Positions 1-7,960 of a DNA stretch of 33,470 nucleotides are shown piece after piece (within the stretch, counting starts at the first letter, position 1; every line of letters begins with the position of its first letter). A program made the translations under genes and the position numbers. Source of the stretch: CAZTZL01 sp964617625 (GTDB taxonomy: Bacteria; Zhuqueibacterota; QNDG01; DSAB01); the NCBI GenBank assembly GCA_964617625.1, contig CAZTZL010000035.1, positions 1-33,470 on the forward strand, written 5' to 3'. The notes below the pieces were generated by a model. That model saw nothing but the letters and a program-made list of their open reading frames with translations. It was not told the origin of the DNA and did not search any database.

Positions 1-1004
1 GCATAGCTCACGATTTTGGAAGCGTACAAAGCGTGTTCGAGATCATCGATCATCTGATTCTTGTCGCCATCGAATTTGACATTCGGGCCTAAAAGTTCCT
101 TTGAGGCGGCGATCCGTTCTTCTTTAAGAGCGGAAAGACATCTCGCAAACACGGCCTCACCGATCAATGTCAGGGGCTGACCCATATCGAGCGCCGCAAT
201 CGCCGTCCACTTGCCTGTCCCCTTCTGTCCGGCTGCATCCAAAATCTGATCCACGACGTAATTCCCTTCTTCATCCCTGTAATCGAGAATGTCGCGCGTA
301 ATCTCGATCAGGTAACTGTCTAACTTACCTTTGTTCCATTTGGTAAAAACCTGGTGCATTTCTTCATTGGATAGTCCGAGTCCGGCATTCATCATCTGAT
401 AGATTTCTGTGATCATCTGCATGTCGCCATATTCGATGCCATTGTGCACCATTTTTACAAAATGGCCGGCTCCGTTCTCTCCGACCCACTCACAGCACGG
501 TTCACCGGAACTGGTTTTTGCTGAAATCTTTTGAAAAATATCTTTCACATGCTCCCATGCCGCCGGAGATCCTCCCGGCATGATCGACGGACCGTTCAGT
601 GCGCCTTCCTCACCTCCCGAAACACCCGTACCGATATAGAGTAGTCCTTGGGATTCAACATACCCGGTACGGCGAATCGTGTCCGGGAAATGGCTGTTTC
701 CGCCATCGATAATGACATCCCCTTTTTCTAAAAGTGGAATTATTTTTTCAATAAAATCATCCACGGCCTGACCCGCCTTGACCAAAAGCATGACTTTACG
801 CGGCCGTTTGAGACTGGAGATCAACTCTTCAATCGAATGACATCCTTTGATGTTCTTTCCTTTGGCACGCCCTTCAATAAATTTATCCACTTTACTCACT
901 GTCCGGTTGAAGACCGCCACGGAATATCCGTTTCGTTCTATATTCAAAACCAGATTCTCTCCCATCACAGCCAGTCCGATCAAACCGAAATCACATTGAC
1001 TCAT
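1..1004 (-). CDS. gnd: 6-phosphogluconate dehydrogenase, decarboxylating (3' end cut by window edge)
   Basis: Oxidises 6-phosphogluconate to ribulose 5-phosphate and CO2 with NAD(P)+ in the oxidative pentose phosphate pathway, in the cytoplasm. The reading frame starts MSQCDFGLIGLAVMGENL, the N-terminal Rossmann dinucleotide-binding motif of the family. It continues through IDGGNS, the substrate-loop motif SGGEEGA, the catalytic-region motif GHFVKMVHNGIEYGDMQ and KGTGKWTA, all diagnostic for Gnd. About 334 codons are present; family members have roughly 470-485, so about the last 30% lies beyond position 1. The ATG at 1004 is preceded by GGAGGGTCAAATA, a good ribosome binding site. The neighbour upstream on the same strand is an SDR dehydrogenase, separated by 156 bp of tandem repeats, so co-transcription is possible but not shown. 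Beside sugar-acid genes it may also serve gluconate or uronate breakdown. Identity is very secure. Confidence 0.96.
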   Translation of the reverse strand, partial: MSQCDFGLIGLAVMGENLVLNIERNGYSVAVFNRTVSKVDKFIEGRAKGKNIKGCHSIEELISSLKRPRKVMLLVKAGQAVDDFIEKIIPLLEKGDVIIDGGNSHFPDTIRRTGYVESQGLLYIGTGVSGGEEGALNGPSIMPGGSPAAWEHVKDIFQKISAKTSSGEPCCEWVGENGAGHFVKMVHNGIEYGDMQMITEIYQMMNAGLGLSNEEMHQVFTKWNKGKLDSYLIEITRDILDYRDEEGNYVVDQILDAAGQKGTGKWTAIAALDMGQPLTLIGEAVFARCLSALKEERIAASKELLGPNVKFDGDKNQMIDDLEHALYASKIVSY

Positions 1005-1023
1005 TATTTGACCCTCCAAAAAT

Positions 1024-1079
1024 AGTTTGCAGTTTATAGTTTTAAGTTTACAGTTATAAGTTTACAGTTTACAGTTTAA
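1024..1079. repeat. Tandem heptamer array, consensus AGTTTAC (8 units)
   Basis: Eight consecutive 7-base units in perfect register: agtttgc, agtttat, agtttta, agtttac, agttata, agtttac, agtttac, agtttaa. It lies in the gap between the SDR gene and gnd. Function unknown. Heptameric tandem repeats between genes resemble the STRR class described in cyanobacteria, but that is only an analogy. Confidence 0.85.
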
Positions 1080-1116
1080 AAACTTTATAGAGAGTTCTCA
1101 ATTTTCTATATAAAAT

Positions 1117-1158
1117 ATACTATATACCAAATACTAAATACCATATACTAAATACTGC
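1117..1158. repeat. Tandem heptamer array, consensus ATACTAA (6 units)
   Basis: Six consecutive 7-base units: atactat, ataccaa, atactaa, ataccat, atactaa, atactgc. The array ends two bases before the stop codon of the SDR gene (minus strand), so it is immediately 3' of that gene. A related stretch lies immediately 3' of guaA near 21721-21748. Confidence 0.85.
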
Positions 1159-1160
1159 TT

Positions 1161-1937
1161 TCAAATCGTCATGGCAGAAAAGCCGCCGTCTATCCAAATA
1201 ACGGCTCCGGTGACAAAGCTTGAGGCTTTTTCCGAAGCCAGCCAAATCGCAGCACCGACCAGTTCATTGGCCTCACCGAACCGCTTCATGGGAGTGTGAC
1301 GAAAGATATCTTCCGTGCGTTCTTTGGTCAGAAGTTTCTTGTTTTGTTCCGCAGGGAAAAATCCCGGTGCAATTGCGTTCACTCGAACTCCCTGCGTGCC
1401 CCACTCCCTGGCCAGATTCTGCGTCAGATTATTCACACCCGCTTTAGTAACTGCATAAGTGTAAACCTTTGATAACGGCGGTCCAGAAGATGCTGAAGAA
1501 ATATTAATAATACTGCCTGACTTCTGTTTTAACATTTGCTGGCCGAAAACCTGGCACGCCAGGAAGACACCTTTCAGATTCACACTAAGAATCCGTTCCC
1601 ATTCTTCCTCCGAAATTTCAAGAAAGGGTGTTCCGGAATTGATTCCCGGCGCATTAATGAGGATATCCACCTTGCCCCAGGTTTTGGTAATTGCATCACA
1701 TGCTTTCTGCAAGTCTGTTTTCCTGGAAACATCCACACGAAGCGCCAGTGATTCGACACCTAAATCTGCAATTTTTTCGGATTGTTTCTTTCCGTTCTCT
1801 ACATTAATGTCTAAAATAGCCACATTGGCTCCGGCTCTGGCCAAACCCTCGGCCATCGCTCCTGCCAGAACACCCCCACCGCCAATAATTGCGGCTGTTT
1901 TGCCTTTCAGCCCGAATATGGTCTCGATAAATGTCAC
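1161..1937 (-). CDS. SDR-family dehydrogenase, likely D-mannonate oxidoreductase (fructuronate reductase, YjmF-type)
   Basis: A 258-residue classical short-chain dehydrogenase. Visible are the glycine-rich cofactor loop GGGGVLAGAMAEG (residues 19-31), DV at 69-70, NAPG at 95-98 in place of the usual NNAG, Asn120, the serine region NISSASS (145-151), catalytic Tyr161 and Lys165 in YAVTK, and a C-terminal TGAVIWIDGGFSA. The GGGGVL loop and the stretch NAIAPGFF-EQN-LL followed by HTPMKRFGE recall, from memory, the SDR-type fructuronate reductases (Bacillus YjmF/UxuB type), which interconvert fructuronate and mannonate. Gluconate 5-dehydrogenase is the main alternative. The start is GTG at 1937 with AAGGAG six to seven bases upstream. 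It is divergent from the sugar operon that begins at 2358 and is followed by gnd, so a sugar-acid role fits. SDR fold is certain; the substrate is inferred. Confidence 0.72.
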   Translation of the reverse strand: MTFIETIFGLKGKTAAIIGGGGVLAGAMAEGLARAGANVAILDINVENGKKQSEKIADLGVESLALRVDVSRKTDLQKACDAITKTWGKVDILINAPGINSGTPFLEISEEEWERILSVNLKGVFLACQVFGQQMLKQKSGSIINISSASSGPPLSKVYTYAVTKAGVNNLTQNLAREWGTQGVRVNAIAPGFFPAEQNKKLLTKERTEDIFRHTPMKRFGEANELVGAAIWLASEKASSFVTGAVIWIDGGFSAMTI

Positions 1938-2123
1938 TGTACTCTCCTTTAATTTCTGCTTGAATCACTACTTATACTTACAGTTTAATAGGGTATCAAT
2001 CATTATCTTTAAAAATAGTCCGATCCCAGTATACTAAATTTTATTTTTTCGGGCAACCCATTTTTTGCACAATCGAAGAAATAATGATTATTAATGAACT
2101 CTATCACTTTTTAAATTGAACTA

Positions 2124-2149
2124 ATCATTTGTATTATACAATGAATGAT
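2124..2149. promoter_or_regulatory. Possible operator: nested inverted repeat
   Basis: Inner palindrome TGTATtATACA at 2130-2140 is flanked by ATCATT (2124-2129) and AATGAT (2144-2149). The two symmetries have slightly different centres, so it is imperfect. It lies about 30 bp upstream of the best promoter candidate for the sugar operon, a place where an activator or repressor could bind. No regulator gene is in the window. Confidence 0.25.
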
Positions 2150-2178
2150 ATTTGAAGTAAAAACCCATTAAAAAACAA

Positions 2179-2207
2179 TTGATTCTTGTTTCTATAAGTG
2201 GTATATT
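2179..2207 (+). promoter_or_regulatory. Candidate sigma-70-like promoter of the sugar operon
   Basis: TTGATT (2179-2184) and TATATT (2202-2207) are separated by exactly 17 bases. This would give a leader of about 145 nt before the symporter ATG at 2358. Judged by eye in AT-rich DNA, so chance is a real alternative. Confidence 0.4.
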
Positions 2208-2357
2208 AAACTCGATTTTTGTCAGATCGTTTGAGATTTGGGATTATTTTAAGTATCTGTTTTTAGTAATTATAAACTGACTTATCCAAAAAACATCACA
2301 TCAGACAAATCAACACCGCATTAAAACGGGATGTTGATACAGATGAAAGGATGCATT

Positions 2358-4388
2358 ATGGGACTGAATTGGATTGATATCGCCATGTTCATTGCATTCA
2401 TTGTGACCGTCGTCACAATCGGTATTTTAAAAAGCCGCAAAGAAAAAACGAGTGAAGACTATTTTCTCGCTGGCCGGGGACTTACCTGGTGGCTGATCGG
2501 CTTCTCTTTAATTGCTGCTAATATTTCAACGGAACAGTTTGTCGGCATGAGCGGCAATGCAGCGAGTCATGTGGGGCTTGCCATCGCCAGCTACGAATGG
2601 ATGGCCGCAATCACACTGGTTGTTGTTGCATTCGGTTTTTTACCCTACTTTTTGAGGGCGGGAATTTTTACGATGCCCGAATTTCTTGAATACAGATACA
2701 ACAGCACCGCCCGAACAATCATGGCCGCAGCGACCATTTGCATTTACATGCTTCTCCTTGGTTCTGTCACCTATTCCGGCGCGCTGACTATCAGGACACT
2801 CGGAAGTAAAATGGGATACAACATCCCCCTTTTTACAGGATCATTGGTTATCGGCGTGATTGCCATGCTGTATGTGGCAGCCGGCGGATTAAAAGCCTGT
2901 GCCTGGGCGGACCTTATTCAAGGGAGCGCTCTCATCCTTGGAGGCGGTATTATCCTTTTCTTTGCATTCAATAAACTGGGTCATGTGACAGAAGCCGCTC
3001 AAATCGTTAATGTCAATACCGGTGCGGTTGCAGTTAAAACTTTTACGGAAAGCCAGGGTGCACTTGAGCGATTCTGGGATCTGAACCGGGTCAGGATGAA
3101 TATGTTCCTGCCCAAAACCGATCAAATCCTTCCCTGGACGGCCCTCCTGCTCGGCTTGTGGATTCCCAATTTCTACTACTGGGGACTGAATCAGTATATC
3201 ACCCAGCGGACCCTCGGTTCAGCCTCTCTCGCCCAGGGTCAAAAAGGAATTGTTTTTGCATCTTTCCTGAAACTCATTATTCCCTTTGTCATCGTTATTC
3301 CCGGTATTATTGCATTCAATTTATTTTCCAAAGACATGCAGGCAGAAGCCACTTACGACAATGCCGGAGTGATGGCAAAATATGTGAAAGCCAATCCCAA
3401 TACACTTCTTGTGGATATAGCCGAAACTCCGGCAGATTCCACAATTCAAAATTGGCAGCCTGGACGATTTCTGATCGCGCTCTATCCGGATGATGCGACT
3501 ATGAAATCCATCCGAATTCACAATCCATATGTACTTCCAATGAATGCATCGAGATTCAATGAAACCAGCAATTCGGAGTATCAAGTATTTAATGCAGAAG
3601 ACAAAGCCTGGGAAAGTGTCTTCCCTGCTTTGTATGAAGAAGTGCAGACGTATAATATGAAAACGATTCAAACAGCCGCAGATAATCATACACCCGTAAC
3701 CACTGAAAAATTCATTGCTTTTAAATACGATACGGCAATGGGACAGCTTCTCGGAAATGTGCTGCCTCATGGAGTGGGTCTGCTGGGATTCGTGCTCGCT
3801 GCGCTTCTCGGTGCAGTGGTGAGTTCTCTTGCTGCCATGCTCAACGCCTCTTCCACTATTTTCACAATGGATATTTTTAAAAAATATCTTTCTCCAAAAG
3901 CTTCGCAGAAAGCGCTTGTATTTATCGGCAGGATTTGTGTGGTTGTTTTCAGTTTTATTGCAGTCATGCTGGCACCGCAGCTGGGAAATCCAAAAATAAG
4001 CAACAGCATATTCACAATCATCCAGGAAGGCCAGGGTTTCATCTCGCCCGGCATCCTGGCTGTTTTCGCCTTCGGTTTACTCATACGCAAGGCACCGCCT
4101 ATGGCCGGTGTCATTGGCTTGCTGACAAACATCGTCGCTTACGGGGCACTCAAATTCGCACTGCCGCAGGTTCAGTTTCTCAATCGCATGGCCATCTGTT
4201 TCGGCCTTTGCCTTCTGGTAATGAGTTTTATTACGCTGATCAAGCCTTTGGCAAAACCAATCGAATTTAAACAAAATACCAAAATCGATCTCACATCTTC
4301 GAAAGGTGCAAAAATCGCCGGACTGATCGTGGTTGCAGCGACATTGATTCTTTATGTAATTTTCAGTCCCATCGGACTTGCAAAATAA
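2358..4388 (+). CDS. Sodium:solute symporter (SSS family), sugar-type, with large extramembrane insertion
   Basis: Integral inner-membrane cotransporter, presumably Na+-driven uptake of a sugar or disaccharide. Hallmarks are SEDYFLAGRGLTWWLIGFSL near residues 25-45, then SLIAANISTEQFVGMSG, and the late motif VLAALLGAVVSSLAAMLNASSTIFTMD (about 476-502). These identify the SGLT-like sodium:solute symporters. Many hydrophobic segments are visible, consistent with 13-14 helices. I start at ATG 2358 because AAAGGA lies upstream with 7-base spacing; the upstream in-frame ATG at 2331 has no such site. Length is then 676 residues, longer than a common ~500-residue SSS protein. Much of the excess is a hydrophilic stretch of about 140 residues at roughly 322-460. 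It is the first gene of the operon, followed after 63 bp by cellobiose phosphorylase, which suggests cellobiose or mannosyl-glucose as cargo (inference). Confidence 0.88.
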   Translation: MGLNWIDIAMFIAFIVTVVTIGILKSRKEKTSEDYFLAGRGLTWWLIGFSLIAANISTEQFVGMSGNAASHVGLAIASYEWMAAITLVVVAFGFLPYFLRAGIFTMPEFLEYRYNSTARTIMAAATICIYMLLLGSVTYSGALTIRTLGSKMGYNIPLFTGSLVIGVIAMLYVAAGGLKACAWADLIQGSALILGGGIILFFAFNKLGHVTEAAQIVNVNTGAVAVKTFTESQGALERFWDLNRVRMNMFLPKTDQILPWTALLLGLWIPNFYYWGLNQYITQRTLGSASLAQGQKGIVFASFLKLIIPFVIVIPGIIAFNLFSKDMQAEATYDNAGVMAKYVKANPNTLLVDIAETPADSTIQNWQPGRFLIALYPDDATMKSIRIHNPYVLPMNASRFNETSNSEYQVFNAEDKAWESVFPALYEEVQTYNMKTIQTAADNHTPVTTEKFIAFKYDTAMGQLLGNVLPHGVGLLGFVLAALLGAVVSSLAAMLNASSTIFTMDIFKKYLSPKASQKALVFIGRICVVVFSFIAVMLAPQLGNPKISNSIFTIIQEGQGFISPGILAVFAFGLLIRKAPPMAGVIGLLTNIVAYGALKFALPQVQFLNRMAICFGLCLLVMSFITLIKPLAKPIEFKQNTKIDLTSSKGAKIAGLIVVAATLILYVIFSPIGLAK

Positions 4389-4451
4389 ACCGGATAATAT
4401 TTTAGCCAAATATAGTTTTGTAAACAAAACACAACAGGAGACGAATTATCA

Positions 4452-6911
4452 ATGAAATACGGACGCTTTGACAACAAAAACAGAGAATACCTGATTGAAA
4501 CGCCGCAGACACCTCTTCCCTGGATGAACTATTTGGGAACACAGGATTTTTTCGGAATGATATCGAATACCGGAGGCGGATACTGCTTTATGGTCGATGC
4601 CAGAAAACAGCGGCTCACCCGTTACCGCTACAACAATGCCCCTATGGACAGCGACGGGCGTTACATTTACATCCGGGAAGAAAACGGAGACATCTGGTCT
4701 CCATCCTGGATGCCAGTGAAAACGGATCTGGATGATTACATTTGCCGGCACGGCATGGGGTACACTGTAATTACAGGCGAACGAAAAGGGCTTCGCATTT
4801 CGACACGTTTTTTTGTTCCGGTGAACGAGAATCTCGAAATCTGGGAAATGGACATTGAAAACAAATCCCAAAAAACACGTTCATTCAAACTGTTCAGTTA
4901 TATCGAATTTTGTCTCTGGGAAGCCTTGCACGATGCCACAAATCTTCAGAGAACACTTAATCTGGGCGAAGTTGAATTCGAAGACGGGATCATTTATCAT
5001 AAAACCGAGTATCGTGAACGACGAAACCATTTTGCCTATTTTGCAACAAGCGAAAAAGTCAAGGGATTCGATACGGACCGGGATACATTTCTCGGGCCTT
5101 ATCGCGGGAACCACGAGCCAGTTGTAGTGGAACAAGGGCAATCTAAAAATTCGATGGCCTGTGGCTGGAATCCCTGCGGATCGCACTGTATCGAAATCAC
5201 ATTAAAACCCGGAGAGACAAGAAAAATCAACTTCTTGCTGGGATTCGGAGAAAATCCTGAAGACCAGAAATTCTCCACAAAAGGGATCCTCAATAAAAAA
5301 TATGCCAAAGAGACGATTTCGAAATATCTAAACCGCCAAAACTCTGAAAAAGCGTTTAATGATTTAAAAGAATACTGGGATGATCTTCTCAATAAATTTC
5401 AGGTTGAAACACCGGACAGTCCTCTGAACACGATGGTGAATATCTGGAATCAGTACCAGAACATGATTACATTCAAAATGTCCCGTTCCGCTTCGCTGTA
5501 CGAAACAGGGATTGGCCGGGGCATCGGTTTCAGAGATGCGTGTCAAGATCTTTTCGGTGTCGTGCATTTGATTCCGACCGAATGGTCCCGAGAACGCATT
5601 CTCGATCTCGCGGCCATTCAGTGGAGAAGCGGCGAGTGTTACCATCAGTATCAGTTATTGGACAAGAAAGGCAATGCCGATGTGGGTGTCGGTTTCAATG
5701 ACGATCCCTGCTGGCTCATTTTAGCAACAGCGTCCTACATTAAGGAAACCGGTGATTGGTCCATCCTTGACGAGCAGGCCCCTTTCGATAACAATCCGGA
5801 AGACACTGCCTCTCTCTATGAACATTTGGAAATATCATTTAAATTTATTTTAAACAATCTCGGACCCCATCAATTGCCAAAAATCGGTCACGCGGACTGG
5901 AATGACTGTCTCAATTTAACCATTGTGAGCATCAATCCCGGTGACACCTTCCAGGCGGATGCCGAACAGGCAAAACTTGATGACAAAATCGGATCAGTCC
6001 CCGAATCCCTAATGATCGCCGCGCAGTTCGTTTGGGCTGGCCGAGAATTTCGGAAAATTGCCGAACATCGTAATGATACGACCCATTCCGAAATGGCACA
6101 GAAAGCCGTTGGCGAAATGCTGCAGGCTATCTACAAACACGGATGGGACGGAGAGTGGTTTATTCGCGCTTACGATAGATTCGGTAAAAAAATCGGATCG
6201 AAAGAGTGCAAGGAAGGCCAGATATTTATCGAACCTCAGACATTTATGGGAATGGCAAAAGTGGGTATTGAGAACGGCATGCTCGAAAAGGCCATGAATT
6301 CTCTCAGCAAACGACTCTATACAAAACACGGTGTAGTGGTTCAACAGCCCGCTTACTCGGAATATGATTACACAAAAGGCGAGATCACTTCCTATCCTCC
6401 CGGTGTCAAGGAAAATGCCGGCGTCTTTTGTCATCCCAACGGATGGGTTGTGATCGCAGAGTGCAACCTTGGCCGTGGTGAAGAAGCCATGAAATATTAC
6501 AAAACCATCTGTCCGGCAGCACGTGAAGAGATCAGCGATCTGCACCGGTGCGAACCGTACTGCTACTCACAGATGATCGCGGGCAGCGACTCAGCCAGAT
6601 TTGGAGAAGCTAAAAATTCATGGCTTACTGGAACTTCTTCCGCCAATTTCCTCGGCGTCTCACAGTATCTTCTCGGAGTCCAGCCAGATTATGAAGGATT
6701 GCGAATCGATCCCTGTATTCCCAAAACATGGAAGAAACTCTCACTGAAACGACTATACAGAAATGCCACCTATCTTATTGAGATCGAAAATCCGAACGGT
6801 GTCAACAAAGGAATTTCTCAAATCATTGTGGGCGGGAAAAACATTGACGGCAATCTCCTCCCTGCTTTTCAGGACAGTAAGGAACATACTGTAAAAGTGA
6901 TCATGGGATAA
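4452..6911 (+). CDS. Cellobiose phosphorylase (glycoside hydrolase family 94)
   Basis: Cytoplasmic enzyme that cleaves cellobiose with inorganic phosphate to alpha-glucose 1-phosphate and glucose. The 819-residue length matches the family (about 810-825). The N-terminal beta-sandwich region begins with YGRFDNKNREYLI and contains TPWMNYLG-like (LPWMNYLG) and GGGYCF motifs. The (alpha/alpha)6 catalytic barrel carries GIGFRDACQDLFGV and HADWNDCLN, whose Asp485 is expected to be the general acid. Near the C-terminus AGSDSARFGEAKNSWLTGT matches the phosphate-binding end of the active site. No signal peptide, so it acts inside the cell on an imported disaccharide. ATG 4452 is preceded by AGGAG with a rather long 12-base spacer. 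It lies between the symporter and a GH130 phosphorylase (47-bp gap). Cellodextrin phosphorylases are longer and differ, so cellobiose is the best guess. Confidence 0.93.
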   Translation: MKYGRFDNKNREYLIETPQTPLPWMNYLGTQDFFGMISNTGGGYCFMVDARKQRLTRYRYNNAPMDSDGRYIYIREENGDIWSPSWMPVKTDLDDYICRHGMGYTVITGERKGLRISTRFFVPVNENLEIWEMDIENKSQKTRSFKLFSYIEFCLWEALHDATNLQRTLNLGEVEFEDGIIYHKTEYRERRNHFAYFATSEKVKGFDTDRDTFLGPYRGNHEPVVVEQGQSKNSMACGWNPCGSHCIEITLKPGETRKINFLLGFGENPEDQKFSTKGILNKKYAKETISKYLNRQNSEKAFNDLKEYWDDLLNKFQVETPDSPLNTMVNIWNQYQNMITFKMSRSASLYETGIGRGIGFRDACQDLFGVVHLIPTEWSRERILDLAAIQWRSGECYHQYQLLDKKGNADVGVGFNDDPCWLILATASYIKETGDWSILDEQAPFDNNPEDTASLYEHLEISFKFILNNLGPHQLPKIGHADWNDCLNLTIVSINPGDTFQADAEQAKLDDKIGSVPESLMIAAQFVWAGREFRKIAEHRNDTTHSEMAQKAVGEMLQAIYKHGWDGEWFIRAYDRFGKKIGSKECKEGQIFIEPQTFMGMAKVGIENGMLEKAMNSLSKRLYTKHGVVVQQPAYSEYDYTKGEITSYPPGVKENAGVFCHPNGWVVIAECNLGRGEEAMKYYKTICPAAREEISDLHRCEPYCYSQMIAGSDSARFGEAKNSWLTGTSSANFLGVSQYLLGVQPDYEGLRIDPCIPKTWKKLSLKRLYRNATYLIEIENPNGVNKGISQIIVGGKNIDGNLLPAFQDSKEHTVKVIMG

Positions 6912-6958
6912 ATCAGTTAGCCATTTTTGATTTATTGTTAAAAATAAAGGATTCGATC

Positions 6959-7951
6959 ATGGGAAAAATTAAAATTATCAATGAGAAACCCGTTCCCAAC
7001 ATCCCATGGCAAGACAAACCTTCGGACTGCAGTGATGTGGTCTGGAGATACGAAAATAATCCGATCATTCCCAGAAATGCGACTTCTAGTTCGAACAGCA
7101 TATTCAACAGTGCGATCGTTCCGTACAAGGATGAATTCGCCGGTGTATTTCGCTGCGACGACAAATCCAGAAAAATGCAGCTTCACACCGGCTTCTCCAA
7201 AGACGGTATGTCATGGAATATTGACAGCAAACCGATCCAGTTCCATTGTGACGATAAAGAGATCGGGCGATTTGTGTACGGATATGATCCCCGCGTCGTA
7301 TGGATCGAAGACCGCTACTACGTGACCTGGTGCAACTGGTATCACGGCCCGACAATCGGAATCGGCTACACAAAGGATTTTAAAGAATATTATCAATTGG
7401 AGAACGCTTTTCTCCCGTTCAACCGCAATGGTGTTCTGTTCCCCCGGAAAATCAGGGACAAATATATCATGATCAGCCGTCCTTCCGACAATGCTCACAC
7501 ACCCTTCGGCGACATTTTTTACAGCGAAAGCCCCGATCTGGAATACTGGGGAAATCACCGCCACATGATGGGACCGGTTCAGGATTCATGGCAGTCCACA
7601 AAAATCGGAGGTGGTCCCGTGCCGATTGAAACATCAGAAGGATGGCTGTTGATCTATCATGGTGTGCTGACTTCGTGCAATGGTTATGTCTACAGCGCCG
7701 GGGTTGCCCTGCTCGATCTGGATCAGCCCTGGAAAGTGATATACAGAACCCGGCCTTATGTCCTGTCACCTCAAAAACTGTACGAGTGCGTCGGAGATGT
7801 ACCCAATGTGGTCTTCCCATGCTCAACCCTTTGTGATACAGAAACGGGAAGGCTGGCAATCTATTACGGGGCTGCGGATACAGCAGTGGGTCTCGCATTT
7901 GCCAAAGTGGATGAACTGATCGAGTTCACGAAAAACAATTCTCTCGTCTAA
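6959..7951 (+). CDS. GH130 beta-mannoside phosphorylase (mannooligosaccharide or mannosyl-glucose phosphorylase)
   Basis: A five-bladed beta-propeller family acting on beta-1,4-mannosides with phosphate to give alpha-mannose 1-phosphate. Family features include NPIIPRNATSSSNSIFNSA near the N-terminus, AGVFRCDD, GFSKDGMSW, the block YGYDPRVVWIEDRYYVTWCN that carries the acidic catalytic region, and KIGGGPVPIETSEGWLLIYHGV. The short length (330 residues) and N-terminal motifs recall the GH130 group 2 mannooligosaccharide phosphorylases rather than the ~390-residue mannosylglucose phosphorylases. This is from memory and not decisive. ATG 6959 is chosen over the in-frame TTG at 6935 because AAAGG lies 8 bases upstream. 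No signal peptide: cytoplasmic. Downstream of cellobiose phosphorylase, it suggests use of glucomannan-derived oligosaccharides alongside cellobiose. Confidence 0.88.
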   Translation: MGKIKIINEKPVPNIPWQDKPSDCSDVVWRYENNPIIPRNATSSSNSIFNSAIVPYKDEFAGVFRCDDKSRKMQLHTGFSKDGMSWNIDSKPIQFHCDDKEIGRFVYGYDPRVVWIEDRYYVTWCNWYHGPTIGIGYTKDFKEYYQLENAFLPFNRNGVLFPRKIRDKYIMISRPSDNAHTPFGDIFYSESPDLEYWGNHRHMMGPVQDSWQSTKIGGGPVPIETSEGWLLIYHGVLTSCNGYVYSAGVALLDLDQPWKVIYRTRPYVLSPQKLYECVGDVPNVVFPCSTLCDTETGRLAIYYGAADTAVGLAFAKVDELIEFTKNNSLV

Positions 7952-7960
7952 GCGATATTT

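Larger units (their letters stand above)
1938..2357. other. 420-bp divergent intergenic region
   Basis: AT-rich spacer between the divergent SDR gene and the symporter operon. No convincing gene. Close to the SDR start there are short matches to the two heptamer families (acagttta near 1980, atactaaa near 2031). It also holds a near-palindrome around 2124-2149 and a promoter-like pair at 2179-2207, listed separately. Confidence 0.7.

Noticed and set aside
1024..1158. CRISPR array
   Set aside because: Units are only 7 bases, directly tandem with no spacers, and no cas genes are present.
2889..4427. Minus-strand frames of 78-149 codons opposite the symporter gene
   Set aside because: They mirror a strongly recognised membrane transporter and show no motifs of their own.
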